Of a stretch of DNA of 64,000 nt, positions 1 to 9,281 are shown one piece after another; position 1 is the stretch's first letter; every line of letters starts with the position of its first letter. The stretch is from Sphingopyxis sp. Its GTDB lineage: Bacteria > Pseudomonadota > Alphaproteobacteria > Sphingomonadales > Sphingomonadaceae. The stretch lies in the NCBI GenBank assembly GCA_016463225.1, contig JAEMRT010000003.1:70073-134072 (forward strand). The letters are read 5' to 3'. The translations under genes were made by a program, and so were the position numbers. Under the pieces are notes generated by a model. The model was not told the DNA's origin, searched no databases, and was given only the letters and a program-made list of their open reading frames with translations.

Positions 1-232
1 GCAGGAACGACAACATGATCGACTCTACTGCCCCCACAAGCTCACTCTCTCCTCCATCGGAGAGAAAGCGACACTTCTTCAAGCGCCATCCTCATCCATT
101 TTTCGAATAGAGAACATTCACGAAGGCACGTGGAGCGGCCCCGGTCACGGTGCTATTTCAGACGAGGATGCTGCGACGGATCGGGCGGATAGCTCGCTGC
201 GCAGTTCAAACCAATAATTTTGGAGAGCGATC

Positions 233-1195
233 GTGGACAACAACCATATCACCAGCTTGCACCATATCACCATCTGCACCGGTACGGCGCAGGGGGACAT
301 CGATTTCTTCGTAAAGGTGCTCGGGCAGCGCTTCGTCAAGCGTACGCTGTTCTACGACGGCAATATTCCCATCTACCACCTCTATTTTGCCGACAAGACG
401 GGCACGCCCGGTACGGTCATGACTACTTTCCCGACCCGTCGTACCGGCCTCAAGGGCCGCAAGGGATCGAACCAATTCACCGTCTGCACCTATTCGATTC
501 CGAAAGGTTCGCTCGAATGGTGGGTCGATCATCTCAACAAGCATGGCATCGCGACCGGTGAACCGGGGACGCGCTTTGGACAGCGTTTCATCGGCTTTTC
601 CCACCCCGAATGCGGCATCGACTTCGAGGTGCTCGAGGACGAGAATGACAATCGCGAACCGTTCGACTCGCCCTATGTCCCTCGCGAAAAAGCGCAGCGC
701 GGCTTCCACAGCTGGACCGCCTCGGTGCGTGAGCTTGAGGACATGGATGTCTTCATGAGCAGTTGCTGGAATTTCGAGAAGATCGGAGAAGAAGGAAATC
801 GGCACCGCTATCGGGTCAAAGACACCGATGCTGCAGGTACCATCATCGACATCCTGCATGAGCCCGACCGCCGCCAAGGCAGCTGGACGATCGCTGAAGG
901 CATCATCCACCATGGTGCGTTCGCCGTACCTGACATGGAGGTTCAAGCCCGGATCAAGTTCGATACCGAAGGTGCGGGCTTTACCGACTTTTCGGACCGC
1001 AAGAACCGCGGCTACTTCGAATCCATTTATGTCCGCACCCCTGGGGGTGTGATGTTCGAAGCGACGCATAGTCTTGGCTTCACGCACGACGAAGATGAAG
1101 CGATGCTCGGCACGGACCTCAAGGTCTCGCCGCAGTTCGACGACAAAAAACATCTAATCGAACAGGCGATGCAGGACGATCCGATCGTCGTTTGA
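233..1195 (+). CDS. pcpA: PcpA/LinE-type (chloro)hydroquinone 1,2-dioxygenase (VOC family)
   Basis: 320 aa; LHHITICTGTAQGDIDFF, GFHSWTASVRELED, IIHHGAFAVPDM and GGVMFEATHS supply the expected His/His/Glu metal ligands; ends DDPIVV as I recall for PcpA. Confidence 0.9.
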   Translation: MDNNHITSLHHITICTGTAQGDIDFFVKVLGQRFVKRTLFYDGNIPIYHLYFADKTGTPGTVMTTFPTRRTGLKGRKGSNQFTVCTYSIPKGSLEWWVDHLNKHGIATGEPGTRFGQRFIGFSHPECGIDFEVLEDENDNREPFDSPYVPREKAQRGFHSWTASVRELEDMDVFMSSCWNFEKIGEEGNRHRYRVKDTDAAGTIIDILHEPDRRQGSWTIAEGIIHHGAFAVPDMEVQARIKFDTEGAGFTDFSDRKNRGYFESIYVRTPGGVMFEATHSLGFTHDEDEAMLGTDLKVSPQFDDKKHLIEQAMQDDPIVV

Positions 1196-1228
1196 CCGCA
1201 TAACCGCTGTCGGGGGGCGGCGGAAGAA

Positions 1229-1260
1229 GGGCTCCGGCACATCATGCTGGAGCCCTTTTT
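1229..1260 (+). terminator. rho-independent terminator after pcpA-like gene
   Basis: GGGCTCCGGCA-CATCA-TGCTGGAGCCC stem (one G-U) followed by TTTTT. Confidence 0.8.
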
Positions 1261-1566
1261 GCATCTTCGCGGCATCGCGCTCGCGGAACAGCGGATAGGC
1301 ATGTGTATCTGACGGCCGATCCCCCAATCGTGTCGACGGATGCGCAGCGGGCGGGCCGACGCATAAGTTTAGTGTGTCGGCTCGCCCCATCGGGCGCTCA
1401 TGGCAGCCGTCAAGCTGGGATCTGACGAAGCGAGGCGGGTCGGGGAGGATTCTACTACCTAGCCAAGACCTATTCATAAAACGGAACCGGACAATCCGGA
1501 TCGCAATATGAGGCGGCTGCGAGATCGGTGCTAGCCGACATCCCCAAAGAGCAGGAGCTATGGGAA

Positions 1567-2313
1567 ATGCCCGAGATCGACCTTTTCAACTACACCATGT
1601 CGATTTGCTCGATGAAAACCCGCCTAGCGATGGACGAGTTCGGTATCGTCTACAATGACAAGCAAATCGACATCGGCTTCGCACTCGAGAATTTCGAGCC
1701 GGACTATGTGCGGCTGAACAGCAAGTGCGTGGTTCCGACCCTGGTGGTGGGCGACGCGATCGTCACCGATTCCTATAATATCATTCTCGAAGCGGCTCGC
1801 CTCGCCTCGATGGGCCTGCCGTCGAATCCGGCCGCGCGGCAATTCGCCTTGGACTGGTTCAAGAAGGGCGACGAGGTCAATTTCCAGGTTATCACCTACG
1901 GCCGAAAAGGGGTTCCGCGTGGCGACGAACTGTTGATCGCGCGGCGTGAACGGACGAAAGAATACGCCGCCAAATATCCCCAACTGCGCACGATCTATCT
2001 TGCCGCTTATGAGCGGATCGTCGAGCATGGAAACCGCGCTTACGACACGGCGACGACAGCCGCTGCCGAAGCGGATCTCGCAGCGCGGTTAGACGAACTC
2101 GACGCGCATCTCGCGGAGCGTCCAGTTATCGCGGGCGACGAATATAGCGTAGCGGACATTGTGTGGACGGTGCTCCTCGCCCGGATCGAGATGCTGCACT
2201 TGACGGCGCTGATCAATGATCGCCGAAATGTGCTCGCCTATTATCAGCGCATGAAGGCACGTCCAAGCTTCGAGCGGGCGCGGGTCATGCCGAACTGGAA
2301 GGGCGGCATCTGA
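1567..2313 (+). CDS. pcpC: PcpC-type glutathione-dependent tetrachlorohydroquinone reductive dehalogenase (GST superfamily)
   Basis: MPEIDLFNYTMSICSMKTRLAMDEFG with catalytic-type Cys; RVMPNWKGGI C-terminus; start moved to internal ATG 1567. Confidence 0.88.
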   Translation: MPEIDLFNYTMSICSMKTRLAMDEFGIVYNDKQIDIGFALENFEPDYVRLNSKCVVPTLVVGDAIVTDSYNIILEAARLASMGLPSNPAARQFALDWFKKGDEVNFQVITYGRKGVPRGDELLIARRERTKEYAAKYPQLRTIYLAAYERIVEHGNRAYDTATTAAAEADLAARLDELDAHLAERPVIAGDEYSVADIVWTVLLARIEMLHLTALINDRRNVLAYYQRMKARPSFERARVMPNWKGGI

Positions 2314-2413
2314 TCGATACCTTAGCACAGGCTCTTTACCAATCAGAGGAAAGCTTAAATCTCAAAATCACCCCGTGGGGCATCGCTTTCGGTTCAATCT
2401 CAAGCCCAAAGCT

Positions 2414-2962
2414 CTAGCGTCGTGACTGCAAGATTGCCGGCGCAATCTGGCGGTTCGCGACTTCGCGCAACACGAAGCTGCTGCGGATGCGGGCGACATG
2501 CGGCAGGACCGACAGCTCCTTGCGATAGATCATATCGTAATCTTCGAGCGACTGGACATTCAGGATCATCAGAAAATCGGTGTCGCCAGAAACAAAGGCG
2601 CAAAAGCGCATCGACGGGCTTTGCAATACCGCCTGTTCGAAATCCTGCAGGACATTTTCAGCCTGCGACACCAGCTCGATCGAGACTACGACTAGCGTAC
2701 CATATCCGAGCGATCGCACGTTGAGGTGCGCCGAATAGTGGGTGATGTAGCCGGTCTCTTCCAGAATTTTTCGTCGCCGCGCCACTGCCGTGCTGGACAG
2801 GTGCACATTGTCGCCCAGCCAGACATCCGATGCGCGCCCTTGGGTGACTAGGGCGCGCATCAGACGAAAGTCGGTATCATCGAGCTCGTGCTGGACGGGG
2901 CGGCTTGGTGTCGAATCAAGCCAATTTGTGCGGCCGCGCGGCAGATCCATATTAGTATGCAC
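2414..2962 (-). CDS. Lrp/AsnC family transcriptional regulator
   Basis: HTH then AsnC ligand-binding region (HLSSTAVARRRKILEETGYITHYSAHLN; DYDMIYRKELSVLPHVARIRSSFVLREV). Confidence 0.85.
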   Translation of the reverse strand: MHTNMDLPRGRTNWLDSTPSRPVQHELDDTDFRLMRALVTQGRASDVWLGDNVHLSSTAVARRRKILEETGYITHYSAHLNVRSLGYGTLVVVSIELVSQAENVLQDFEQAVLQSPSMRFCAFVSGDTDFLMILNVQSLEDYDMIYRKELSVLPHVARIRSSFVLREVANRQIAPAILQSRR

Positions 2963-3004
2963 CCCCCTCTTAATTCCATAAGCTGAACCCGCGATCGGTG
3001 GATG

Positions 3005-4048
3005 CTATGCGGATGCCGCGTCGAGCGTTCGCGCGATTTCCGTGTGCAATGCCAAGAGGCCGGACACCGTCTCGGGCGACCGGCGCCCGAACCCGCATTC
3101 GGTAGCGATGCCGAATTCGCGCAGATGCTGTTTTGCGCCGCGGGCGCGGCGAAGCGCCCCCTCCAAGCCGTCACGGGCATGGACAAGGCCGAGATAGATC
3201 GTTGTTTCGGGATCGGTTTCAAGCTTCGAGAGTGGTTCGAAATAGGCCGCGTCGTCGCGGGCGATCGGTACCGGCAAGTGGAACCAGTCGATCGAGCGGC
3301 GAACCTGATCAGCGAGTTGGTTCATGACCTGAACCATCAGCAACGTATCATCCGGTTCCTTGAAATGCTGGTGCCCAGCATCGCCATAGCAAAGATGGAA
3401 GCCGAGTTTCACATTGTCGGGAACCCAGGAGGCGAGTTCGATCATGCGGCCGAGGAGCGACCCGAAATCATTGACCGATGCAGGAAAGACGCCTTCGAGT
3501 GCTGCAAATTCAAGCGCGGCGTCCCATTGGATCGCAAGTTGTTCATTGGGTATGGCCTTGCAAATGAGGTCAACCTCGCGGCGCATCGCTTCGACATAGA
3601 GCGGCTCGATCGCGGCAAAGCTTTCGGGTTCGATAAAAGACATCATCGGCGCAAAGGGCGTTGGCAACGCCACCTGGAAGCGCGTTCCGGCCGCGATCTT
3701 GCCGCTCTCGACGAGCTGGCGGAAGGATGCGTAGGACTGGATTGCCGCCTCGGCATAGCCAAGAGGGGGAAATTGTCGTTCGCAGGCCCGATCCTTCTTC
3801 TCCGCATAGAGATCGACTTGAACCGCGCCATAGCCATCGTCGTGGCGGAGCCGTTCGAGCATCGGCGCGCGTTCCATGACATTTTTCTGCCAGTTGATCC
3901 AGTTGGTACGCTCACCCGTCTCGCCATCCGGGATCGCGCCGAGGCGGTCGCCGAGATTGGCCGACGCTGCAATAAACACTTCGGCCTCGTCCTTGAGGGG
4001 AATACTGCCGACAAGCAGGATGGGGGTTTGTGTACTACTCATTGCCAT
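3005..4048 (-). CDS. Stand-alone cobalamin-independent methionine synthase (MetE C-terminal)-like protein
   Basis: FHLCYGD and ATECGFGRR resemble the MetE zinc-ligand motifs HxC and C; about 347 aa single barrel. Confidence 0.65.
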   Translation of the reverse strand: MAMSSTQTPILLVGSIPLKDEAEVFIAASANLGDRLGAIPDGETGERTNWINWQKNVMERAPMLERLRHDDGYGAVQVDLYAEKKDRACERQFPPLGYAEAAIQSYASFRQLVESGKIAAGTRFQVALPTPFAPMMSFIEPESFAAIEPLYVEAMRREVDLICKAIPNEQLAIQWDAALEFAALEGVFPASVNDFGSLLGRMIELASWVPDNVKLGFHLCYGDAGHQHFKEPDDTLLMVQVMNQLADQVRRSIDWFHLPVPIARDDAAYFEPLSKLETDPETTIYLGLVHARDGLEGALRRARGAKQHLREFGIATECGFGRRSPETVSGLLALHTEIARTLDAASA

Positions 4049-4402
4049 TCCTTGTGCTGGGCATGAAGTCCTTAGAAGTGCCAGAGGACTTCGCGGTCTT
4101 CCGCATCCGTCCGGCCCGCCGGCAAGCGCCAACGGTCGATCGCAGGCTGCGGCGCCAAATGTCGGAGCTTTGGGACTTGGGCGGCGGGCTGCCGCGCTGC
4201 GCGCGGTTGAGGCTTTGCCGGCGCATGACCGTGAGCTTGGACGCTAGGACGCTCATCCGATTTCGAAAACTGCCAATTCCTAAGCGACGGATAGGAGGGC
4301 GAGCGTCAACCGAGAAGCTTCCAAATCCGGATTGCCTCCATCCGAAAAGTGGATGCTCGTATTCGACCTCGGGCATCGCCCAGCCCTCGTCGGCGCAGTT
4401 CG

Positions 4403-5041
4403 TTATCCCGCAGCGACCGTAATTCCGGTTTGCGAGCGGACGGTTTCAAGGTCCATGCCATCGGCAAGTTCCTGCACCACCAGCCGACCATTCTCGCGGT
4501 CGAGGATGAAGCGCCCAAAGTCCGAGATGATCGCGTCGACGATGGCGGTTCCAGTCAGCGGCAGGCTACATTGTTCAACGATCTTGGGGTTGCCCGCCTT
4601 GTCGGCGTGATTCATCACGACAACGACACGTTTGACGCCCGCGACGAGATCCATCGCGCCGCCCATGCCCTTGATCATCTTGCCGGGCACCGCCCAGTTC
4701 GCGAGATCGCCGTTTCCCGCGACCTCCATTGCCCCGAGGATGGCGAGATCGATATGTCCTCCGCGGATCATGGCGAAGCTGTCCGCCGAGCTGAAGAAGC
4801 TCGACGTGGACAGCGCGGTGACCGTCTGCTTGCCCGCGTTGATGAGGTCGGGGTCGACCTCGTCCTCATATGGGAAGGGACCGATACCGAGCATGCCGTT
4901 TTCAGACTGGAGAATAACTTGAATGTCAGCCGGCACAAAATTGGCAACTAGTGTCGGAATCCCGATGCCGAGATTGACATAATAGCCGTCCTTGAGTTCG
5001 AGCGCAGCCCGTTCTGCCATCTCTTCGCGTGTCCAGGGCAT
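4403..5041 (-). CDS. 3-oxoacid (3-oxoadipate-type) CoA-transferase subunit B
   Basis: GYYVNLGIGIPTLVANFVP...LQSENGMLGIGPFP. Confidence 0.9.
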   Translation of the reverse strand: MPWTREEMAERAALELKDGYYVNLGIGIPTLVANFVPADIQVILQSENGMLGIGPFPYEDEVDPDLINAGKQTVTALSTSSFFSSADSFAMIRGGHIDLAILGAMEVAGNGDLANWAVPGKMIKGMGGAMDLVAGVKRVVVVMNHADKAGNPKIVEQCSLPLTGTAIVDAIISDFGRFILDRENGRLVVQELADGMDLETVRSQTGITVAAG

Positions 5042-5760
5042 CAGGCAGTTACCTCCTCACGCGATCGCGTCGTACGGAATTCGATACGTTTTTCGTACGA
5101 CGGGCCCTGGATCACCCGGTTTACGTAGATGCCAGGCGTATGGATATGGTCCGGATCGAGACTGCCTGCAGGGACGATTTCCTCGACCTCCGCGATGGTC
5201 ACCGCGCCAGCGGTTGCCATGTTCGGATTAAAGTTGCGAGCCGTCTTTCGGTAGACGAGATTGCCTTCGGGATCGGCCTTCCATGCCTTCACGATCGAGA
5301 GATCGGAGCGGAGCCAAGTCTCGCGCACATAGAGCGCGCCCTCAAATTCCTCGACGGGCTTGCCTTCTGCGACCACGGTGCCGACGCCGGTCTTCGTAAA
5401 GAAGGCTGGGATTCCAGCGCCGCCCGCACGGATGCGCTCCGCCAGTGTGCCCTGCGGATTGAGCTCAAGTTCGAGCTTCCCCGACAGATATAGGTCGGCG
5501 AATAGCTTGTTCTCGCCGATGTAGGACGAGACCATCTTGCGGATCTGGCCATTGTTGAGAAGCGTCCAGAGCCCGAATCCGTCCGCACCGCAATTGTTCG
5601 AGATGACGGTCAAACCCGTAATGCCGCTACGGAGCAGCCCCTCGATCAAATGCTCGGGATTTCCCGAAAGCCCAAAGCCTCCCGACATGATTGTCATACC
5701 GTCGAACAGGATTCCGTCGAGCGCTGCATCGGCATTCGGAAATATCTTGTGCTTCGCCAT
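5041..5760 (-). CDS. 3-oxoacid (3-oxoadipate-type) CoA-transferase subunit A
   Basis: MTIMSGGFGLSGNPEHLIEGL; adjoins subunit B; start at MAKHKIF. Confidence 0.9.
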   Translation of the reverse strand: MAKHKIFPNADAALDGILFDGMTIMSGGFGLSGNPEHLIEGLLRSGITGLTVISNNCGADGFGLWTLLNNGQIRKMVSSYIGENKLFADLYLSGKLELELNPQGTLAERIRAGGAGIPAFFTKTGVGTVVAEGKPVEEFEGALYVRETWLRSDLSIVKAWKADPEGNLVYRKTARNFNPNMATAGAVTIAEVEEIVPAGSLDPDHIHTPGIYVNRVIQGPSYEKRIEFRTTRSREEVTA

Positions 5761-5772
5761 AAAAGCCCCTAA

Positions 5773-5789
5773 TGTCCGAATATCGGACA
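5773..5789. promoter_or_regulatory. Candidate IclR-type operator palindrome
   Basis: TGTCCGA-ATA-TCGGACA, perfect 7-bp arms, in the divergent gap between CoA-transferase and IclR genes. Confidence 0.6.
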
Positions 5790-5828
5790 AATAGTTCAAT
5801 AATCGGTTTTATCGAAAAGGTCAATACG

Positions 5829-6605
5829 ATGAGCCCGAAGGACGAGACCGGCGATCCCAACTATATGCTCTCGCTCGCCCGCGGGCTCGAGGTGCTGCGT
5901 GCCTTCGAGGGCCAACCCTCCTTGTCCGCTGCGGAAGCTGCACGGATTACCGGCCTCAATCGACCGAGCGCCAGCCGCTGTCTCTATACGCTCGTGCGCC
6001 TAGGCTATGTGCGGGAGCAAAATGGGCGCTATTCGTTGACACCCGGATTGCTGCCGCTTGCTTGCGGCTATCTGTCTTCGGCGCCGCTGGCGAGCGCGAG
6101 CCAGGCCATCTCCAATGCGCTGCGCGACCGATTGCAGGAAACGGTGTCGGTCGCGACACTCGACCCATCGGACCTCGGGCGTATCATCTACATCGCGCGA
6201 GCCGAACGAAACCAAATCATCGCGGCGCCGCTCATGGTCGGGAGCACGCTTCCCAGTCATTGCACCTCGATGGGGCGCATTTTGCTCGCGGCGCGGGACA
6301 GTGGGGAGCGCGAAGCCTGGCTGGCCGGGACGACGCTCGAACGTCGCACCGATCGCACGATTACCGACAAGACCCGGCTTCGCGATGAGTTTGTCGCGGT
6401 GGCTGAGCAGCGATGGAGTCTTGTCGAAGAGGAACTTGAACCGGGGCTGCGCTCGCTGGCGGTCCCGGTGCGTGATCGAAGCGGGGCGGTGGTTGCCGCG
6501 CTCAATGTCGCGACTTTCTCGGGAGCGCACAACCGCGAGGATCTGATCGAGAATTATCTGCCCGAACTGAGGGCTGCCGCGGCGCAGCTCGAACGGGCCA
6601 TCTGA
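5829..6605 (+). CDS. IclR family regulator (PcaR/LinI-like)
   Basis: MLSLARGLEVLRAFEGQPSLSAAEAARITGLNRPSASRCLYTLVRLGYV; start 5829 preferred over 5772 because 5772 lies on the palindrome. Confidence 0.88.
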   Translation: MSPKDETGDPNYMLSLARGLEVLRAFEGQPSLSAAEAARITGLNRPSASRCLYTLVRLGYVREQNGRYSLTPGLLPLACGYLSSAPLASASQAISNALRDRLQETVSVATLDPSDLGRIIYIARAERNQIIAAPLMVGSTLPSHCTSMGRILLAARDSGEREAWLAGTTLERRTDRTITDKTRLRDEFVAVAEQRWSLVEEELEPGLRSLAVPVRDRSGAVVAALNVATFSGAHNREDLIENYLPELRAAAAQLERAI

Positions 6606-6636
6606 ATTCGACGAGACCATGTAAGGAGATTGAGTG

Positions 6637-7845
6637 ATGGAATTGCGTCGCGTAGCCATCGTGTCGCCGGTTCGTACGGCAGTAGGGAAATTCGGTGGCG
6701 GCCTTTCTACGCTTACCGCGGGCGAGTTGGGTGCCGCAATTCTCAAGGCGCTCGTCGAACGCAGCGGCATCGATCCCGAGCGGGTCGATGATGTCGTGTT
6801 CGGCCAAGGCTATGCGAGCGGCGAAGCGCCTAGCATCGGCCGATGGTCGTGGCTTGCCGCGGGGCTTCCCCAGACGGTGCCGGGTTTCCAGCTCGACCGT
6901 CGTTGCGGTTCGGGTCTGCAGGCGATCATCGAGGCCGCGATGATGGTGCAGACCGGCGCCGCCGACGTGGTCGTTGCAGGCGGCGCTGAGAGCATGTCGA
7001 ACGTCGAGCATTATTCGACAAGCCTTCGGAATGGAACGCGCCTCGGTAACATCGAGCTATATGACCGCTTGACGCGTGCGCGGCTCATGTCGCAGCCGAT
7101 CGAACGCTATGGCGCGATCTCCGGAATGATCGAGACAGCGGAGAATGTCGCGCGCGACCATGAAATCACGCGCGAACAGTCGGACGCTTATGCGGTGCGC
7201 TCGCATCAGCGGGCGGCCGCGGCCTGGCGCGAAGGCCGTTTCCAGGACGAAGTTGTTCCCGTGGCGGTTCCGCAGAAGCGCGGAGAGCCCGTGATTTTCG
7301 ACCATGACCAAGGCTATCGGGCCGACGCCTCGATTGAAACCCTGTCAGCGCTCCGGCCACTCGAGGGAGGTGTCGTAACTGCCGGTAACGCGAGCCAGCA
7401 GAATGATGCGGCGGCCGCCTGTTTGCTGGTCGCGGAGGATCAGCTTAACAAACTCGGCCTCAAGCCGGCCGGATGGTTCGTCGGCTGGGCCGCCGCGGGC
7501 TGCGATCCCTCGCGAATGGGGATCGGCCCGGTGCCCGCGGTCGAGCGGCTCTTCTCCCGCACGGGTCTCGGCTGGAACGATATGGGGCTCGTCGAACTTA
7601 ATGAAGCCTTCGCGCCGCAGGTGCTAGGCGTGCTCAAGGGGTGGGGCTGGAGCGAGAATGACGGCCGGCACGATATCCTCAATGTCAACGGATCGGGAAT
7701 TTCGCTAGGCCATCCGATCGGGGTCACGGGCGCCCGCATTGCGGCGACGTTGCTCAACGAAATGCGGCGCCGCGATGTTCGATATGGCTTGGAAACGATG
7801 TGCATCGGAGGCGGGCAGGGGCTTGCGGCAATTTTCGAGCGCTGA
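6637..7845 (+). CDS. 3-oxoadipyl-CoA/acetyl-CoA thiolase (PcaF/LinJ-like)
   Basis: Thiolase motifs DRRCGSGLQAI, NVNGSGISLGHPIGVTGARI, CIGGGQGLAAIFE. Confidence 0.92.
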   Translation: MELRRVAIVSPVRTAVGKFGGGLSTLTAGELGAAILKALVERSGIDPERVDDVVFGQGYASGEAPSIGRWSWLAAGLPQTVPGFQLDRRCGSGLQAIIEAAMMVQTGAADVVVAGGAESMSNVEHYSTSLRNGTRLGNIELYDRLTRARLMSQPIERYGAISGMIETAENVARDHEITREQSDAYAVRSHQRAAAAWREGRFQDEVVPVAVPQKRGEPVIFDHDQGYRADASIETLSALRPLEGGVVTAGNASQQNDAAAACLLVAEDQLNKLGLKPAGWFVGWAAAGCDPSRMGIGPVPAVERLFSRTGLGWNDMGLVELNEAFAPQVLGVLKGWGWSENDGRHDILNVNGSGISLGHPIGVTGARIAATLLNEMRRRDVRYGLETMCIGGGQGLAAIFER

Positions 7846-7850
7846 TCACG

Positions 7851-9179
7851 ATGTCGCTTCTGTCGCAACGTCGCCCCTTCGTGCTGCTCGAGGATCTCGA
7901 GAGAGGGAAGGCCCGGTTGTTCGAGGGGCCGCGGCGATCGATCAGCGCGGCCGCCGAGAGCGAAGTCGCTCCCGCGCTCCGGCAAGCCGACGCGCTTGCA
8001 GCGACGGGGCACGCTATCGCGGGCTGGATCGGTTATGAAGCCGGCTATGCGCTTGAGGCGCGGCTCGGCGGCCGCGCCGATGCTGCACGAGACAATCGCC
8101 TTCTCGCGCTTTTCGCCTTCGATGGCTGCATTGAATTGGACCTTTGCGAGGTAGACGGCTGGCTCGTGAGCCAGATTGAGGGGGCGGGCGAACTCAGCGC
8201 ACTTCAGCCGGGTATCTCGTTCGATCAATATTCCGAAGCGTTCGGCCAGGTGAAGGAGGCGATCCTGGCAGGTGACATCTATCAGGCAAACCTGACCTTT
8301 CCGCTATACGCCGCCTGGCGGGGTGATCCGATCGCGATCTATCGCGCCATACGTCCCGAGGCCAACGCAGGGTATGCCGCGCTGATATTCGACGGCGTCG
8401 ATTGGCTGCTGAGTTTTTCGCCCGAACTCTTTTTCGAGCTCGACGGCCGCGAGATTCGCGCAAGACCGATGAAGGGGACACGCCCCCGAGGAACCGATGC
8501 GGAAAGCGATCGGCGAAATGCCGACGACCTAGCGTCGAGCGCCAAGGACCGCGCCGAAAACCTCATGATCGTCGATCTGATGCGCAACGATCTTTCGCGG
8601 ATCGGCGTTCCGGGAAGCGTCCGTGTGGACTCGCTTTTCCGGATCGAAACCTATCCTACGGTCTTTCAAATGACGACGGGTGTGTCGGCAACGCTCAGCG
8701 GGCGGCCTTCGCTTGAGCACATGCTGGGTTCGCTTTTTCCCTGCGGTTCAATCACCGGTGCGCCGAAGATCCGGGCGATGGAGGTCATCCGTGATGTGGA
8801 GCGTTGGGTACGTGGCCCCTATTGTGGTGCTATCGGCGAGCTGCGTGTCGATCGAAACGGTACGGACGCCGATGAGCGCGCCTACGCTCGGTTCAACGTT
8901 GCAATCCGGACCCTCCGGCTTTCCACGGATGCATCGGGGCAAGGCGGTCGTGCCGAATTTGGGATTGGGTCGGCGGTGGTCGCGGACTCAGAGCTTCACG
9001 ACGAATGGAAGGAATGCCTGCTTAAAGCGAAGTTCGTCGAACGCGGCGCAGCAAATCTCGCCGTAGGCGGGAAGAAGACGGTAGAGAATATTGGTCTCGC
9101 ACGCGCCCACTCGGCCAATTCGGCGAATTGCCGGCACGCCCGGTCGACGAGGCCCGCGAGACAAACCAGGGCAAACTGA
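7851..9179 (+). CDS. pabB: Aminodeoxychorismate synthase component I
   Basis: Anthranilate synthase/PabB motifs IYQANLTFPL, RPMKGTRPR, DLMRNDLSRIG, PCGSITGAPKIRAMEVI, PYCGAIG; 5 nt after thiolase stop. Confidence 0.85.
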   Translation: MSLLSQRRPFVLLEDLERGKARLFEGPRRSISAAAESEVAPALRQADALAATGHAIAGWIGYEAGYALEARLGGRADAARDNRLLALFAFDGCIELDLCEVDGWLVSQIEGAGELSALQPGISFDQYSEAFGQVKEAILAGDIYQANLTFPLYAAWRGDPIAIYRAIRPEANAGYAALIFDGVDWLLSFSPELFFELDGREIRARPMKGTRPRGTDAESDRRNADDLASSAKDRAENLMIVDLMRNDLSRIGVPGSVRVDSLFRIETYPTVFQMTTGVSATLSGRPSLEHMLGSLFPCGSITGAPKIRAMEVIRDVERWVRGPYCGAIGELRVDRNGTDADERAYARFNVAIRTLRLSTDASGQGGRAEFGIGSAVVADSELHDEWKECLLKAKFVERGAANLAVGGKKTVENIGLARAHSANSANCRHARSTRPARQTRAN

Positions 9180-9281
9180 CGAATTCGGTACGATCAAATC
9201 CGTCGGGCGGAATGGAGAATACTTGTCGTCGCGCCTATGGGTCAGTGTGAAGCAATAAGAATAGCCTGAGGGGATAAGTGG

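Noticed and set aside
46-65. TCTCTCC-TCCATC-GGAGAGA hairpin at the left edge
   Set aside because: Perfect arms, but upstream context is outside the window and there is no T-tract; not enough for a call.
206-1153. 315-aa minus-strand ORF
   Set aside because: Antisense shadow of the pcpA-like gene; no recognisable domain and the + frame is clearly coding.
3002-4066. 354-aa plus-strand ORF opposite the MetE-like gene
   Set aside because: GC-rich shadow ORF; minus frame carries conserved motifs.
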